Source of the DNA: Ensifer adhaerens | Lineage (GTDB): Bacteria > Pseudomonadota > Alphaproteobacteria > Rhizobiales > Rhizobiaceae | Reading direction: 5' to 3' | DNA length: 64,000 nucleotides | NCBI RefSeq assembly: GCF_001270265.1 | Contig: NZ_LGAP01000009.1 | Coordinates: forward strand, 124,001-188,000 | Shown: positions 1 through 7,585 of the stretch, one piece after another | How positions within the stretch are numbered: the first letter of the stretch is position 1 | Layout of the letters: each line of letters opens with the position of its first letter | Program-made: the position numbers and the translations under genes | The notes under the pieces: model-generated | Told to the model about the DNA's origin: nothing | Database searches by the model: none | Seen by the model: the letters and a program-made list of their open reading frames with translations, nothing else

Positions 1-354
1 TTCAAGGATGGGCCGCGCACGGCCGAATATCTGATCTCCGAAGCGGGCGGTCACCGCTCGCGTGAGACCGGTGCGCTTGCCGCCGGCATTGTCGGCGAAC
101 TGCCGCCGGGCAGCGTGCTCGGCAAGGTAACCGTCGGCGGCGCCTTCAAGCTCTACAACCCCACTGCCAACGACGGCAGCGAGGTCGTCGCCCGCATCCT
201 GTTTGAGGGCGGCGGCGCCGGCGACGTACGCACCATGACGGCGCGCGACAGCGAGGTGAAGGCCTCGAAACTCACTTGGTTCGCCGGCGCCACGGCAAAC
301 CAGATCGCCACCGGTGTCGCGGCTCTCGCGGCACTCGGCATCATCGTTCGATAA
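1..354 (+). CDS. Phage head decoration protein (lambda gpD-like), 5' partial
   Basis: The reading frame is open from the first base of the window and ends in TAA at 352-354, so the N-terminus is missing. The visible 117 residues begin FKDGPRTAEYLISEAGG and resemble the HDPD family, which in lambda forms trimeric spikes that stabilise the expanded capsid. A later in-frame ATG at 115 would give only 79 residues and would discard conserved sequence, so it is unlikely to be the start. The gene lies directly upstream of the major capsid gene, the usual D-E order of lambda-like phages. Family is inferred from sequence resemblance and position. Confidence 0.8.
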   Translation, partial: FKDGPRTAEYLISEAGGHRSRETGALAAGIVGELPPGSVLGKVTVGGAFKLYNPTANDGSEVVARILFEGGGAGDVRTMTARDSEVKASKLTWFAGATANQIATGVAALAALGIIVR

Positions 355-365
355 AGGAGGCCCCG

Positions 366-1385
366 ATGCCACTTTCCATGGATGCATTTAATAACAGGGC
401 CTTCTCTATGGTCAGCCTGACGGCGGCCGTCGACAAGGTCGACTTTGTTCCGGGTCTGCTCGGCTCGCTGAACATCTTCGAACCAGTGCCGGTCTACGGT
501 CGCACGGTCGCGGTCGAGCGCCGCGAGAACAAGCTGTCGTTGATCCCGACTTCGCCGCTCGGCTCCGCTCCTCGCGAAACCGATCGTGCCGGTCGAGACA
601 TCCGCGATCTTCGCACTACCCGTCTGACAGATAGCTTCACCATGTGGGCTTACGAGGTCGAAGGCATCCGCGCCTTCGGCACGGAATCGGAGTTCGAAGC
701 GCTGCAGGTTGAATACGCCACGCGCATGGCGACAGTACGCAGCAACATGGACCTGACGCACGAGTATCATCGCCTTGGCGCGCTGCAGGGCAAGCTGCTC
801 GACGCGGATGGCGTGACGGTCATCTATGACTACTTCGCCGAATTCAACATTGCCGAACCGGCGGCCGTCAGCTTCGAACTCGACGTTGCCGGCACTGATG
901 TCCGGACCGAATGCCAGAAGGTCGTTCGATCCATGGCGCGATCGGCAAAGGGGTCGTTCACGCCGGCAACGCAGGTGCATGCGATCGCCGGTGATGAATT
1001 CTACGACGACCTTATCAAGCATCAGAGCGTGGTCGCGACCTATCAGAACTGGGCGGCTGCCGAAGCGCTTCGCGAGAAGACGGCCTTCGAAAGCTTCTAC
1101 TTCGGCGGGATCACCTGGCACAACTACCGCGGCACGGATGACAACGACGCCGTCGCCGTTCCGACCACGGAAGCGAAGTTCTTCCCGGTCGGCGCCAAGG
1201 ACGTGTTCAAGAAGGCGATGTCGCCAGCGGAGTTCGGCCCGTTCGTCAACACGCGCGGCCAGGACACCTACGCCCTGAACATCGTCGACAAGGATCGTGA
1301 GGCGTGGACGAAGGGTGAGCTGTACTCGTACCCGCTCTACCTCTGCACCCTTCCCGAAGTCCTTCGCAAGGCCACCCGCACCTGA
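366..1385 (+). CDS. Phage major capsid protein (lambda gpE family)
   Basis: This 339-residue protein fits the phage capsid E family (HK97 fold), the main building block of the icosahedral head. Typical features are the N-terminal FNNRAFSMVSLT segment and the C-terminal YSYPLYLCTLPEVL stretch. An upstream extension from 276 is open, but the ATG at 366 has an excellent ribosome binding site (AAAGGAGG at 353-360), which decides the start. It follows the decoration protein by 11 bases and precedes the connector genes, as in lambda. Confidence 0.9.
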   Translation: MPLSMDAFNNRAFSMVSLTAAVDKVDFVPGLLGSLNIFEPVPVYGRTVAVERRENKLSLIPTSPLGSAPRETDRAGRDIRDLRTTRLTDSFTMWAYEVEGIRAFGTESEFEALQVEYATRMATVRSNMDLTHEYHRLGALQGKLLDADGVTVIYDYFAEFNIAEPAAVSFELDVAGTDVRTECQKVVRSMARSAKGSFTPATQVHAIAGDEFYDDLIKHQSVVATYQNWAAAEALREKTAFESFYFGGITWHNYRGTDDNDAVAVPTTEAKFFPVGAKDVFKKAMSPAEFGPFVNTRGQDTYALNIVDKDREAWTKGELYSYPLYLCTLPEVLRKATRT

Positions 1386-1443
1386 TGCGGATCAGGAGGC
1401 GAGCGGCATGCCGGCCGTCTCCTGACATCACCCGGAGATTTCC

Positions 1444-1833
1444 ATGAAAACGATCAAGGCTGAAATCATCCATGCCGGCCCGCGCGCTGTTGCCGTGCCG
1501 ATCGTCGGCGGTTCGCTGACGGTTTGGCCCCAGGACAAGCTCGCTGGCGTCGACATCCTGCCAGTCAGCAAGGAACGGGAGGAACTGTACAAGACCAAGG
1601 GTGTGACCTTTGTGTTCGGTCGGGCTTCCTCCCCGCGAAAAGCGGGCGGCTCCGCGCAGCCGGTCAATCTTGCCGCGCTCGAGAAGGTGCTGGCTGATGC
1701 TAAATCCGCCTACGAACTGGCGCACCAGGCGGCATCAAAAGACGAGGCGACAGACTCCGACCATCAGGCATTGCAGCAGGCGATCGATGCTGTCGAGGAC
1801 GCCGAAGAGAGCCTCGAACAGGCCAAGAAATGA
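1444..1833 (+). CDS. Hypothetical phage structural-region protein
   Basis: A 129-residue protein with a compact N-terminal part (about 1-60) and an Ala/Glu/Gln-rich helical C-terminus (about 75-129) likely to form a coiled coil. It starts with ATG after a GGAGA ribosome binding site and overlaps the next gene by four bases (ATGA), so the two are translationally coupled. Its place between capsid and head-tail joining genes corresponds to lambda gpFI, which helps DNA packaging, but I see no sequence evidence for that function and leave it unnamed. Confidence 0.7.
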   Translation: MKTIKAEIIHAGPRAVAVPIVGGSLTVWPQDKLAGVDILPVSKEREELYKTKGVTFVFGRASSPRKAGGSAQPVNLAALEKVLADAKSAYELAHQAASKDEATDSDHQALQQAIDAVEDAEESLEQAKK

Positions 1834-2156
1834 GCCGGCGCCCATCGCTGTTTGAAGGGATGGGCGCGGACTTCGCCGACGCCTTCGGCAATGTCGACGC
1901 CGTGCTGACTATAGCCGGCGTCGCCAGACCGAAAGTCACCGGCATTTTCCGGGTCTGGCGCGAAGTCGATCTGGTCGAGGAAGTGTCGCAAGCGGTGGAA
2001 GGGACAACGCATCTTCTCTCTATCGCGGCCACCGATGCGCCCGGCCTCGAAAGTCAGCGCGACACGGTCACGATCGATGGCGTGACCTATCCGATCATAA
2101 ACGTGGAAGACGATGCGCGCGCGATGCTCAAGCTCTTCCTCTCAGGAGACATCTGA
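1830..2156 (+). CDS. Head-tail joining protein (lambda gpFII-like)
   Basis: A 108-residue protein beginning SRRPSLFEGMGADFADAFG and containing the segment DTVTIDGVTYPIINVEDDARAM. A short beta-rich protein with a 'V.IDG..Y.I..V..D..' core fits the gpFII-like head-tail joining proteins, which attach to the head before the tail docks. It overlaps the preceding gene by four bases and is followed after one base by the next start codon. Function is inferred from the beta core, size and position between capsid and tail genes. Confidence 0.65.
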   Translation: MSRRPSLFEGMGADFADAFGNVDAVLTIAGVARPKVTGIFRVWREVDLVEEVSQAVEGTTHLLSIAATDAPGLESQRDTVTIDGVTYPIINVEDDARAMLKLFLSGDI

Positions 2157-2157
2157 C

Positions 2158-2454
2158 ATGAAACAGGAACAGGAAGCGCCGATCGCTGCGCGGACGGTCG
2201 ATCTGCTGGAAGAGATTTGCCAGGCGCTGTTTTCCGACGGAACCGACGCTCAGAAGGCTGCGGCTCGGAAGGCCGTGGGAGCGATGACGCAGCGGCCGTG
2301 GCAGCAGTTGCCCTCGCGTTTGCGCACCGCCATCCGCTGCGATGTCGGTCGACTTGCGGACGCGAGGAAGACGCGCGAGCAGATCGTGGCGCTCGGCTAT
2401 TCGGTCGAGATCCTCGGTCAGGCGCTGCGCGATCAGGGCAAGACGATCGCCTGA
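2158..2454 (+). CDS. Hypothetical phage protein (98 aa)
   Basis: A small, mostly helical and charged protein beginning MKQEQEAPIAARTVDLLEEI. The ATG at 2158 follows a TCAGGAGAC ribosome binding site and lies just after the stop of the joining protein; a longer in-frame start at 2113 would overlap that gene by over 40 bases. It is followed after one base by the tail completion gene. No family recognised; its place in the connector block suggests an accessory role in head or tail completion. Confidence 0.65.
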   Translation: MKQEQEAPIAARTVDLLEEICQALFSDGTDAQKAAARKAVGAMTQRPWQQLPSRLRTAIRCDVGRLADARKTREQIVALGYSVEILGQALRDQGKTIA

Positions 2455-2455
2455 C

Positions 2456-2920
2456 ATGGCGCATCTTCGCACACAGATCTTCGACGCGGTCAAAGCGCGA
2501 CTGGTCGCCATCCCAACGTTCGCCGAACCTGAGAAGGTTGTTCGCGGCCGGAAGGGTGCCATCCGTCAGGAGAAGTTGCCGGCGCTGACGCTCACCTGGT
2601 CGGACAGCAACGAACCGGCCAGTATGCGTCCGAGCTCCGGGCCAAATGGTGAGGATGGTTATGATCGCAGCTTGCCGCTGTCGATCGTGGTGCATCTTCG
2701 CGACGACGATCCGGAACTTGAGTTCGACGAGATCTGCGTCGAGGTTGAGGCCGCAATGGGCTCGGACATCCAGCTAGGCGGTCTCGTCATCGAAGCGCTG
2801 CTAGAGTCCGAGCGGCACTTCGTCAACAACCAGACCGGTACCTCTCTCGGCGCCGGTTCCATCAATTACCGGATCGCCTACAAGACGCTTGCAGCCGATC
2901 CACAGCAGGCCGCGCTCTAG
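2456..2920 (+). CDS. Putative tail completion/terminator protein (gpZ/gpU-like position)
   Basis: A 154-residue protein. The N-terminus MAHLRTQIFDAVKARL followed by a beta-rich middle (PALTLTWSD, PLSIVVHLR) matches the general pattern of minor tail proteins that cap the tail tube at the head-proximal end. It sits immediately before the major tail protein, where lambda has genes Z and U. The start at 2456 is one base after the previous stop. Assignment rests on pattern and gene order only. Confidence 0.6.
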   Translation: MAHLRTQIFDAVKARLVAIPTFAEPEKVVRGRKGAIRQEKLPALTLTWSDSNEPASMRPSSGPNGEDGYDRSLPLSIVVHLRDDDPELEFDEICVEVEAAMGSDIQLGGLVIEALLESERHFVNNQTGTSLGAGSINYRIAYKTLAADPQQAAL

Positions 2921-2954
2921 CGCCGCCATTCCCCACCAGCAAGAGGACTTTGTC

Positions 2955-3365
2955 ATGGCACTCGGCCGTACGCTTACACTTGCCCGCACGAATGGCGCGG
3001 GCGGCTTCGAACTCACCTGCATCACGGAGCAGCGGTCTCTCGAAATCAACAACGAGGAGATCGACATCACCAAGCCCAACTGCACTGACCCAGGCAGCAA
3101 GCTCGTTCTGGCGCTGATGTACGGTATTCAATCGATCCGCTTCAACGGGCAAGGGGCCTTCGTCAACAGCACCGTGATGAAGTCTGTTGCGACCGATGCC
3201 ATCAACCAGGTCGTGTCCGAGTATCAGGTCACGGTTCCTGGAGTCGGCACGTTCGAGGGCGACATGCTTCTGTCGATGACGTTCTCAGGCGACAAAACTA
3301 ACGAGCTGCAGTCGGATATTCGTTGCGCCATGAGCGGCGCTCTGACGTTCGTCGCAGCGGCATAA
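2955..3365 (+). CDS. Phage major tail tube protein
   Basis: A 136-residue protein, beta-rich, with the segments FELTCITEQRSLEI and VPGVGTFEGDMLLSMTFSGD. This size and composition, with the gene just upstream of overlapping tail chaperone frames and the tape measure gene, fit the hexameric tail tube subunit of a non-contractile tail. The ATG at 2955 is preceded by an AAGAGGA ribosome binding site; the longer open frame from 2889 runs into the previous gene. No tail sheath gene is visible, which supports a siphovirus. Confidence 0.7.
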   Translation: MALGRTLTLARTNGAGGFELTCITEQRSLEINNEEIDITKPNCTDPGSKLVLALMYGIQSIRFNGQGAFVNSTVMKSVATDAINQVVSEYQVTVPGVGTFEGDMLLSMTFSGDKTNELQSDIRCAMSGALTFVAAA

Positions 3366-3376
3366 GGGGTACTCTC

Positions 3377-3778
3377 ATGACCACTGCCAATGCTATCCGC
3401 GGCGAGGCGTCCGTTACGATTGGTGCGATCACCTTTCGCATTGCTGTGACTTTCTCTGGCCTCGCTCGCCTCTCCGACGCGCTCGGCACGAAAACGCTCG
3501 ATGATCTCTACACCCGCATTCTGGGTTTCGAGCCGAAGGCCGTTGCGTGTGCAGTGCGCTGCCTTATCGTTCCCGACGATGGCGATCAGCTTGCTGAGTT
3601 GATTGCTCGGATCCTCGACGACGCCAACATCTCGGCAACGGATCAGATAGCATGGCGCGATGCTGTTCAGCGCGCTTTGGTGGGCCACATTGAAGCCGGC
3701 AACGCTCGGCGAGACGAACGGACCGCCAACCAGCTTTCGGCGGATGTCGTTCTGGGAAAGCCCGTCAGCCTCTCCTGA
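3377..3778 (+). CDS. Tail assembly chaperone, zero-frame product (gpG-like)
   Basis: A 133-residue protein resembling the tail assembly chaperone class seen in rhizobial phages and gene transfer agents (pattern ASVTIGAITFRIAVTFSGLARL). Such proteins coat the tape measure during tail assembly. Eight codons from its end (the last before the stop included) the gene crosses the heptamer G GGA AAG at 3754-3760, identical to the lambda G-GT frameshift site and in the correct phase. Ribosomes that slip back one base would make a 218-residue fusion ending at 4032; those that do not would end at TGA 3776-3778. Confidence 0.8.
   Translation: MTTANAIRGEASVTIGAITFRIAVTFSGLARLSDALGTKTLDDLYTRILGFEPKAVACAVRCLIVPDDGDQLAELIARILDDANISATDQIAWRDAVQRALVGHIEAGNARRDERTANQLSADVVLGKPVSLS
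3754..3760 (+). promoter_or_regulatory. -1 programmed ribosomal frameshift heptamer
   Basis: The bases GGGAAAG occur in zero-frame phase as G GGA AAG, the same heptamer used between genes G and T of phage lambda. After a -1 slip the codons become GGG AAA and reading continues with GCC at 3760 in the frame that holds the second chaperone domain. The zero-frame stop follows 15 bases after the heptamer. Confidence 0.85.
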
Positions 3779-4032
3779 TTTCAGACCATCTCAAAACCGC
3801 GTTCCGCATCGCGGTATCGCCAAAACTTCTCGGCTGGTCGCCGGAGATTTTCTGGTGCGCTACGGCGGCGGAGTTTGAGATGGCGCTCGAGGGGCTGTCA
3901 GGGAAGATGAGCAGCGCGCCATTTATCTCCCGCGAGGAGGTTCGGCGGATCGCGGCGGAGCACGGTGTTCGCCCGTCGCTCAAGGCAAATCCAAACCACA
4001 AAATCATAGGCGCGCCGAAAGAGGGGCAATAG
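3760..4032 (+). CDS. Tail assembly chaperone, frameshifted C-terminal domain (gpT-like)
   Basis: This frame is read as a -1 extension of the preceding chaperone and adds 90 residues (fusion 128 + 90 = 218). Its sequence includes GWSPEIFWCATAAEFEMAL, the characteristic W-P..FW..T..E...AL pattern of short tail assembly chaperones. The frame contains no ATG before that pattern, though an ATT or CTG near 3775-3778 could be considered; frameshift expression explains it better. It ends five bases before the tape measure start. The fusion would bind the tape measure while its N-terminal part recruits tube subunits, as known for lambda gpGT. Confidence 0.75.
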   Translation, partial: ARQPLLISDHLKTAFRIAVSPKLLGWSPEIFWCATAAEFEMALEGLSGKMSSAPFISREEVRRIAAEHGVRPSLKANPNHKIIGAPKEGQ

Positions 4033-4036
4033 CTGA

Positions 4037-5926
4037 ATGTCACGTCCCGATATTCCAGTCACGATTTCCGGTGATCCGAAAGGTTTAGCCGACGCCCTGG
4101 CGCGCGTGCGTGCGCTTGGCAAAACAACGGCGAACGACGTCGCAGCGTCGTTTGCGGCGATCAAGAGCAAGGTTGGGGGTGCTGGTGGTTTCATTACCGG
4201 CATCGTGACGACGGGCGCGGTTGCGGCCATCAAGGACGCGGCCAACGCGATCGCGGCCGTAGGTGACGAGGCTCGGCGCGCCGGTGTCAGCGTGCAGGCG
4301 TTTCAGGAACTGAAGTTTGTCGCAGAGCAAAACCGTGTTGCTGTCGATGCGTTGACGGACGGCATCAAGGAACTGAACCTGCGCGCTGATGAGTTCATCG
4401 TCACCGGGGGCGGGGCTGCTGCAGAGGCATTTCAGCGTCTCGGCTATTCCGCCGACAAACTCAAGGACAAGCTCAAAGATCCGTCGGCTCTCTTTACCGA
4501 GATCATCGGGAAGCTTCAGCAGTTCGACAAGGCGGCGCAGATCCGTATCCTCGACGAGGTGTTCGGCGGTACCGGCGGCGAGCAGTTCCTGCAGCTGATC
4601 CGTCAGGGGGAGAAAGGCATTCGGGATCAAATCCGTGCGGCTCACGATCTGGGTCTCGTCATGGACGAGGAGCTGATCAAGCGCGCCGAGGAAATAGACC
4701 GGAAGTTCAACACCATTGCTGCGACCGTCGGTACGAACCTTAAGAAAGCTATCGTCGATGCCGCCGGCGCGTTCATGAGCTTCTCGGACTCGTTCCGCGC
4801 ATTCGAGCAGCAACAGACCGGCAGCCTGCTCTATCGGCAATCTATGCTGAAGGACGCCCGCGATCGCGCCTCAAAACAGGCCGGCACCACTGAAGATAAG
4901 TTTCTTTCGATCTTCGGTCGGGATAGCGCGACGGAAATTGCTGCTATCGACGCTGAGATGAAGCAGATCCAAGGATTGCTTGATCGCAGAGCCGGGATCA
5001 TTGACGCCGCGGCGCAGGCCTCACCGAAGGGCGGACGCATTCAATCGGCGCAGGACATTCTTCGCGCCGAGTTCGCGCAGCAGCGTGTCAACGATGCTTT
5101 CGAAAGCGGCTCGTCTGGATCGGGCAAGGGCGGCGGCGGTGGCCGCTCGAAGGTTGCAACGGACGCGGAAAAGGAAGCCAAGGCGATTGATCAGGTCATC
5201 GCGTCGTTGCGCGAAGAGCTTGCCGTCATCGGCCTGACTGACATCGAACGCGAGCGCACGCTGGCCCTTCGCGAGGCCGGCGTTACCGCGACCTCGAAGG
5301 AGGGCCAGCAGATCTCTGATCTGATCGACCAGAAGTATCGCCAGCTGGCAGCCGAGGATGCCTTGATCGACCAGCAGGAGCGTCTGCGCGATGGCGCCGA
5401 GCAGATGGGGGCGGCGATGGACGATCAGCTGAACCGGGTCATAGACGGCACCTTCGACGCGAAGGAAGCGATCGCGGCACTGCTGACAGAGATCATCAAC
5501 GTGAAGACGAACGGGCAGGGGCTGTTCGGCTCGATCTTCAGCGCCCTCTCCGGCGGCTTCGGCGGTGGCAACAGCGATTTGTTCTCCTCGAGTTTCGTGC
5601 CGAACACCACGCTCGGGGGCATCCTCGGTTATGGCGGCGCTCGCGCCGGCGGCGGTGACGTTTCGCCGGGGAGGATCTACCGCTTCAACGAATATGAAGA
5701 CGAATTCATGGTGCCGACGAACCATGGCCGCATCATTGCGCCGAGTAAGCTGCAGGGCGCAGGCTCCGGTGAAGCGGCTGATGGCGGCCGCTCTATCGTC
5801 CAGATCGAATTGAGCGAGGACCTGGTTGCCAAGATCCTGCAGCAGGCAAGCGGGCAGACCGTGCAGCTGATGAAGCGGAACGAGGCGGCTCGGGCAAACG
5901 TGCGCCAGAACGGCGGGGATTATTGA
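4037..5926 (+). CDS. Phage tail tape measure protein
   Basis: A 629-residue protein, the longest in the tail block after the fibre gene, which sets tail length and is delivered with DNA at infection. It has long Ala/Lys/Glu-rich helices (about 1-320), a hydrophobic GGAGGFITGIVTTGAVAAI segment near residues 45-65, a Gly/Ser linker with GSGKGGGGGRSK near 365-380, and a Gly-rich C-terminal third. The start is five bases after the chaperone fusion stop. The stop TGA overlaps the next ATG (TGATG). The modest length predicts a fairly short siphovirus tail if spacing rules hold. Confidence 0.85.
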   Translation: MSRPDIPVTISGDPKGLADALARVRALGKTTANDVAASFAAIKSKVGGAGGFITGIVTTGAVAAIKDAANAIAAVGDEARRAGVSVQAFQELKFVAEQNRVAVDALTDGIKELNLRADEFIVTGGGAAAEAFQRLGYSADKLKDKLKDPSALFTEIIGKLQQFDKAAQIRILDEVFGGTGGEQFLQLIRQGEKGIRDQIRAAHDLGLVMDEELIKRAEEIDRKFNTIAATVGTNLKKAIVDAAGAFMSFSDSFRAFEQQQTGSLLYRQSMLKDARDRASKQAGTTEDKFLSIFGRDSATEIAAIDAEMKQIQGLLDRRAGIIDAAAQASPKGGRIQSAQDILRAEFAQQRVNDAFESGSSGSGKGGGGGRSKVATDAEKEAKAIDQVIASLREELAVIGLTDIERERTLALREAGVTATSKEGQQISDLIDQKYRQLAAEDALIDQQERLRDGAEQMGAAMDDQLNRVIDGTFDAKEAIAALLTEIINVKTNGQGLFGSIFSALSGGFGGGNSDLFSSSFVPNTTLGGILGYGGARAGGGDVSPGRIYRFNEYEDEFMVPTNHGRIIAPSKLQGAGSGEAADGGRSIVQIELSEDLVAKILQQASGQTVQLMKRNEAARANVRQNGGDY

Positions 5927-6579
5927 TGCCAGATCTGATCACGCTTCCGAATGTGGTCTATGGGCCGTCGATCTTCTTCGATCCCATCCGGACCCGAAGC
6001 ACCTCGCGCATGCTGGGACGCCGCACCGAAACGCTTTTCCGCGGCACGCCCTATTGGGTCGCGACCTATGCCGCAGGAAAGCTGACGACGGCCGAGGCGG
6101 CGCTGTTCGACGCCTTCAACATGGTAGCGAGTGATGGCGGTGTCTTTGCCGGTTACGATCCGCATCGGCCTCGGCCGATCGCCTACCAGGGCGACACACC
6201 GCTTTCCGGCATCAAGGCGGGCGGCGGAGCTTTCAATGGCGATGCTGTGCTGCAGGCGATTACCAATCCGCTGGCGATGGTTGTCGGCGGCCTTCCGGCC
6301 GGCTTCACGCTCTCGACGGGCGACTATGTCGAGGTGCGCAAGGCTCCGTTGGTGCGGTCGCTCCACCGGATCACGGCGCCGGCGACGGCGAGCGGCGCCG
6401 GCGTGGTGACGTTGGCAATCCGATTCGCGCTCGACACTCAGCACTTCGCAGCAGGCAACACGGTGCACTTCGAGAAACCGGCCTGCATCATGGAGATGGA
6501 CGAAGGCAGCTACAGCCTTCCGAAGTCCTGGCCGAACTACAATGTTCAATTCATGGCAACGGAAAAGTTTTACTCATGA
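5926..6579 (+). CDS. Phage distal tail/baseplate protein, hypothetical family
   Basis: A 217-residue protein that starts at the ATG overlapping the tape measure stop; a TTG one codon earlier is also open. It begins MPDLITLPNVVYGPSIFFDP and is beta-rich, with a GDYVEVRKAPLVRSLHRIT segment. Its location, directly after the tape measure and before the hub-like gene, is that of distal tail proteins (lambda gpM). I do not recognise a named family. It overlaps the next gene by four bases (ATGA). Confidence 0.7.
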   Translation: MPDLITLPNVVYGPSIFFDPIRTRSTSRMLGRRTETLFRGTPYWVATYAAGKLTTAEAALFDAFNMVASDGGVFAGYDPHRPRPIAYQGDTPLSGIKAGGGAFNGDAVLQAITNPLAMVVGGLPAGFTLSTGDYVEVRKAPLVRSLHRITAPATASGAGVVTLAIRFALDTQHFAAGNTVHFEKPACIMEMDEGSYSLPKSWPNYNVQFMATEKFYS

Positions 6580-7169
6580 GCGCTCTTTCTCCTGAAGTCG
6601 AAGCGATCGTCGAAAGCGGCGAGTTCGCCGGCCTTGATCTGATCCGCTTCGATCTGCCGGGCAAGACGGTCGGGTATCATCGTGGCGGTCGGCCGTTCAC
6701 CTACAACGGCCTTGAGTACCTGCCGAACAGATTCCTCGAGCCGGGCGATATCAACAGCGCCGTCGGCATCGCGGTGACGACGCGCACGATCGTCTTCTCG
6801 AATATTCCTGTCACCGATCCCAACGACGCAATCGCCCAGATCGAGCAGTACGACTATCCGAATGCTCCTGTCATCATCACGCATCTTGCCGGGGCGCCGG
6901 GCACAAATGAGGTGATCGGGATCCTCGCCTCGAACATTTATGAGATCGACCGCATCACATTCAGCGACGACGCGCTTGACGCAAAAGGCGCCGGCTTGCT
7001 GACGCTAACGATTGAACTCCAGCCGCCGGGGCGCTCGGCTCGCGGGCAGACGCTGGTCAAGCGCAGCCAGGCGGAGCAGCAGTTCGACAATGACGCGACC
7101 GATACCGGCCTCGAATATGTCGCGACCGTCGGCACGATCCCCGAGGAATGGGGACAGGTGTCGAGATAA
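6576..7169 (+). CDS. Baseplate hub protein (DUF2163-like, lambda gpL position)
   Basis: A 197-residue protein of the DUF2163/BR0599-like type known from rhodobacteral gene transfer agents and rhizobial phages, where it forms part of the tail hub. Diagnostic-looking segments are LIRFDLPG near the N-terminus and a 'Y.P..F..PGDI' motif (YLPNRFLEPGDI). It is translationally coupled to the preceding gene and followed by the NlpC/P60-like gene, the L-K-J order of lambda. Confidence 0.7.
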   Translation: MSALSPEVEAIVESGEFAGLDLIRFDLPGKTVGYHRGGRPFTYNGLEYLPNRFLEPGDINSAVGIAVTTRTIVFSNIPVTDPNDAIAQIEQYDYPNAPVIITHLAGAPGTNEVIGILASNIYEIDRITFSDDALDAKGAGLLTLTIELQPPGRSARGQTLVKRSQAEQQFDNDATDTGLEYVATVGTIPEEWGQVSR

Positions 7170-7172
7170 GCC

Positions 7173-7577
7173 ATGGAACGGTTTCGTATCGGATCGGCCA
7201 CGCTCGAGCGTGAGCTGTCGACCCCCTATGCCTATGGCCCGGCGGATTGCTTCCACCTCGGCTGCGCCATGTCGGACGCGCTGCACCGCACCTCGCTGGT
7301 CGAGAAGTACCGCGGTGTCTATCGCAGCTTGAAGGGAGCGCACATCGCGCTTCGTCGGCGCGGTTTTTCGAGCCTCGTCGATTTCTGGTCGACCGAACTC
7401 GGGCAGAAGCCGGATGGCGGGGCATCGGCACTGTATTTCGACCTGGTCATCCTTCGTCTCGCGGATGGCGCCGAACATGTCGGTGTCTGCGCCGGCCACC
7501 GCTTCATCACCAAAACCGAGAGGGGCCGTGCTGACCACGGCCTTTCCGACGTCATCGCAACGTTCCATCTCGGATAA
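7173..7577 (+). CDS. Tail tip assembly protein, NlpC/P60-like cysteine peptidase
   Basis: A 134-residue protein with YGPADCFHL near residues 20-28 (candidate nucleophile Cys) and GAEHVGVCAGHRF near residues 96-108 (candidate catalytic His). This is the short phage version of the NlpC/P60 fold, comparable to the C-terminal half of lambda gpK, used for local peptidoglycan cleavage or for maturing the tail tip. It lies directly between hub and tip genes, as expected. The family match is by motif; catalytic activity is inferred. Confidence 0.75.
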   Translation: MERFRIGSATLERELSTPYAYGPADCFHLGCAMSDALHRTSLVEKYRGVYRSLKGAHIALRRRGFSSLVDFWSTELGQKPDGGASALYFDLVILRLADGAEHVGVCAGHRFITKTERGRADHGLSDVIATFHLG

Positions 7578-7585
7578 TCCCTTCA

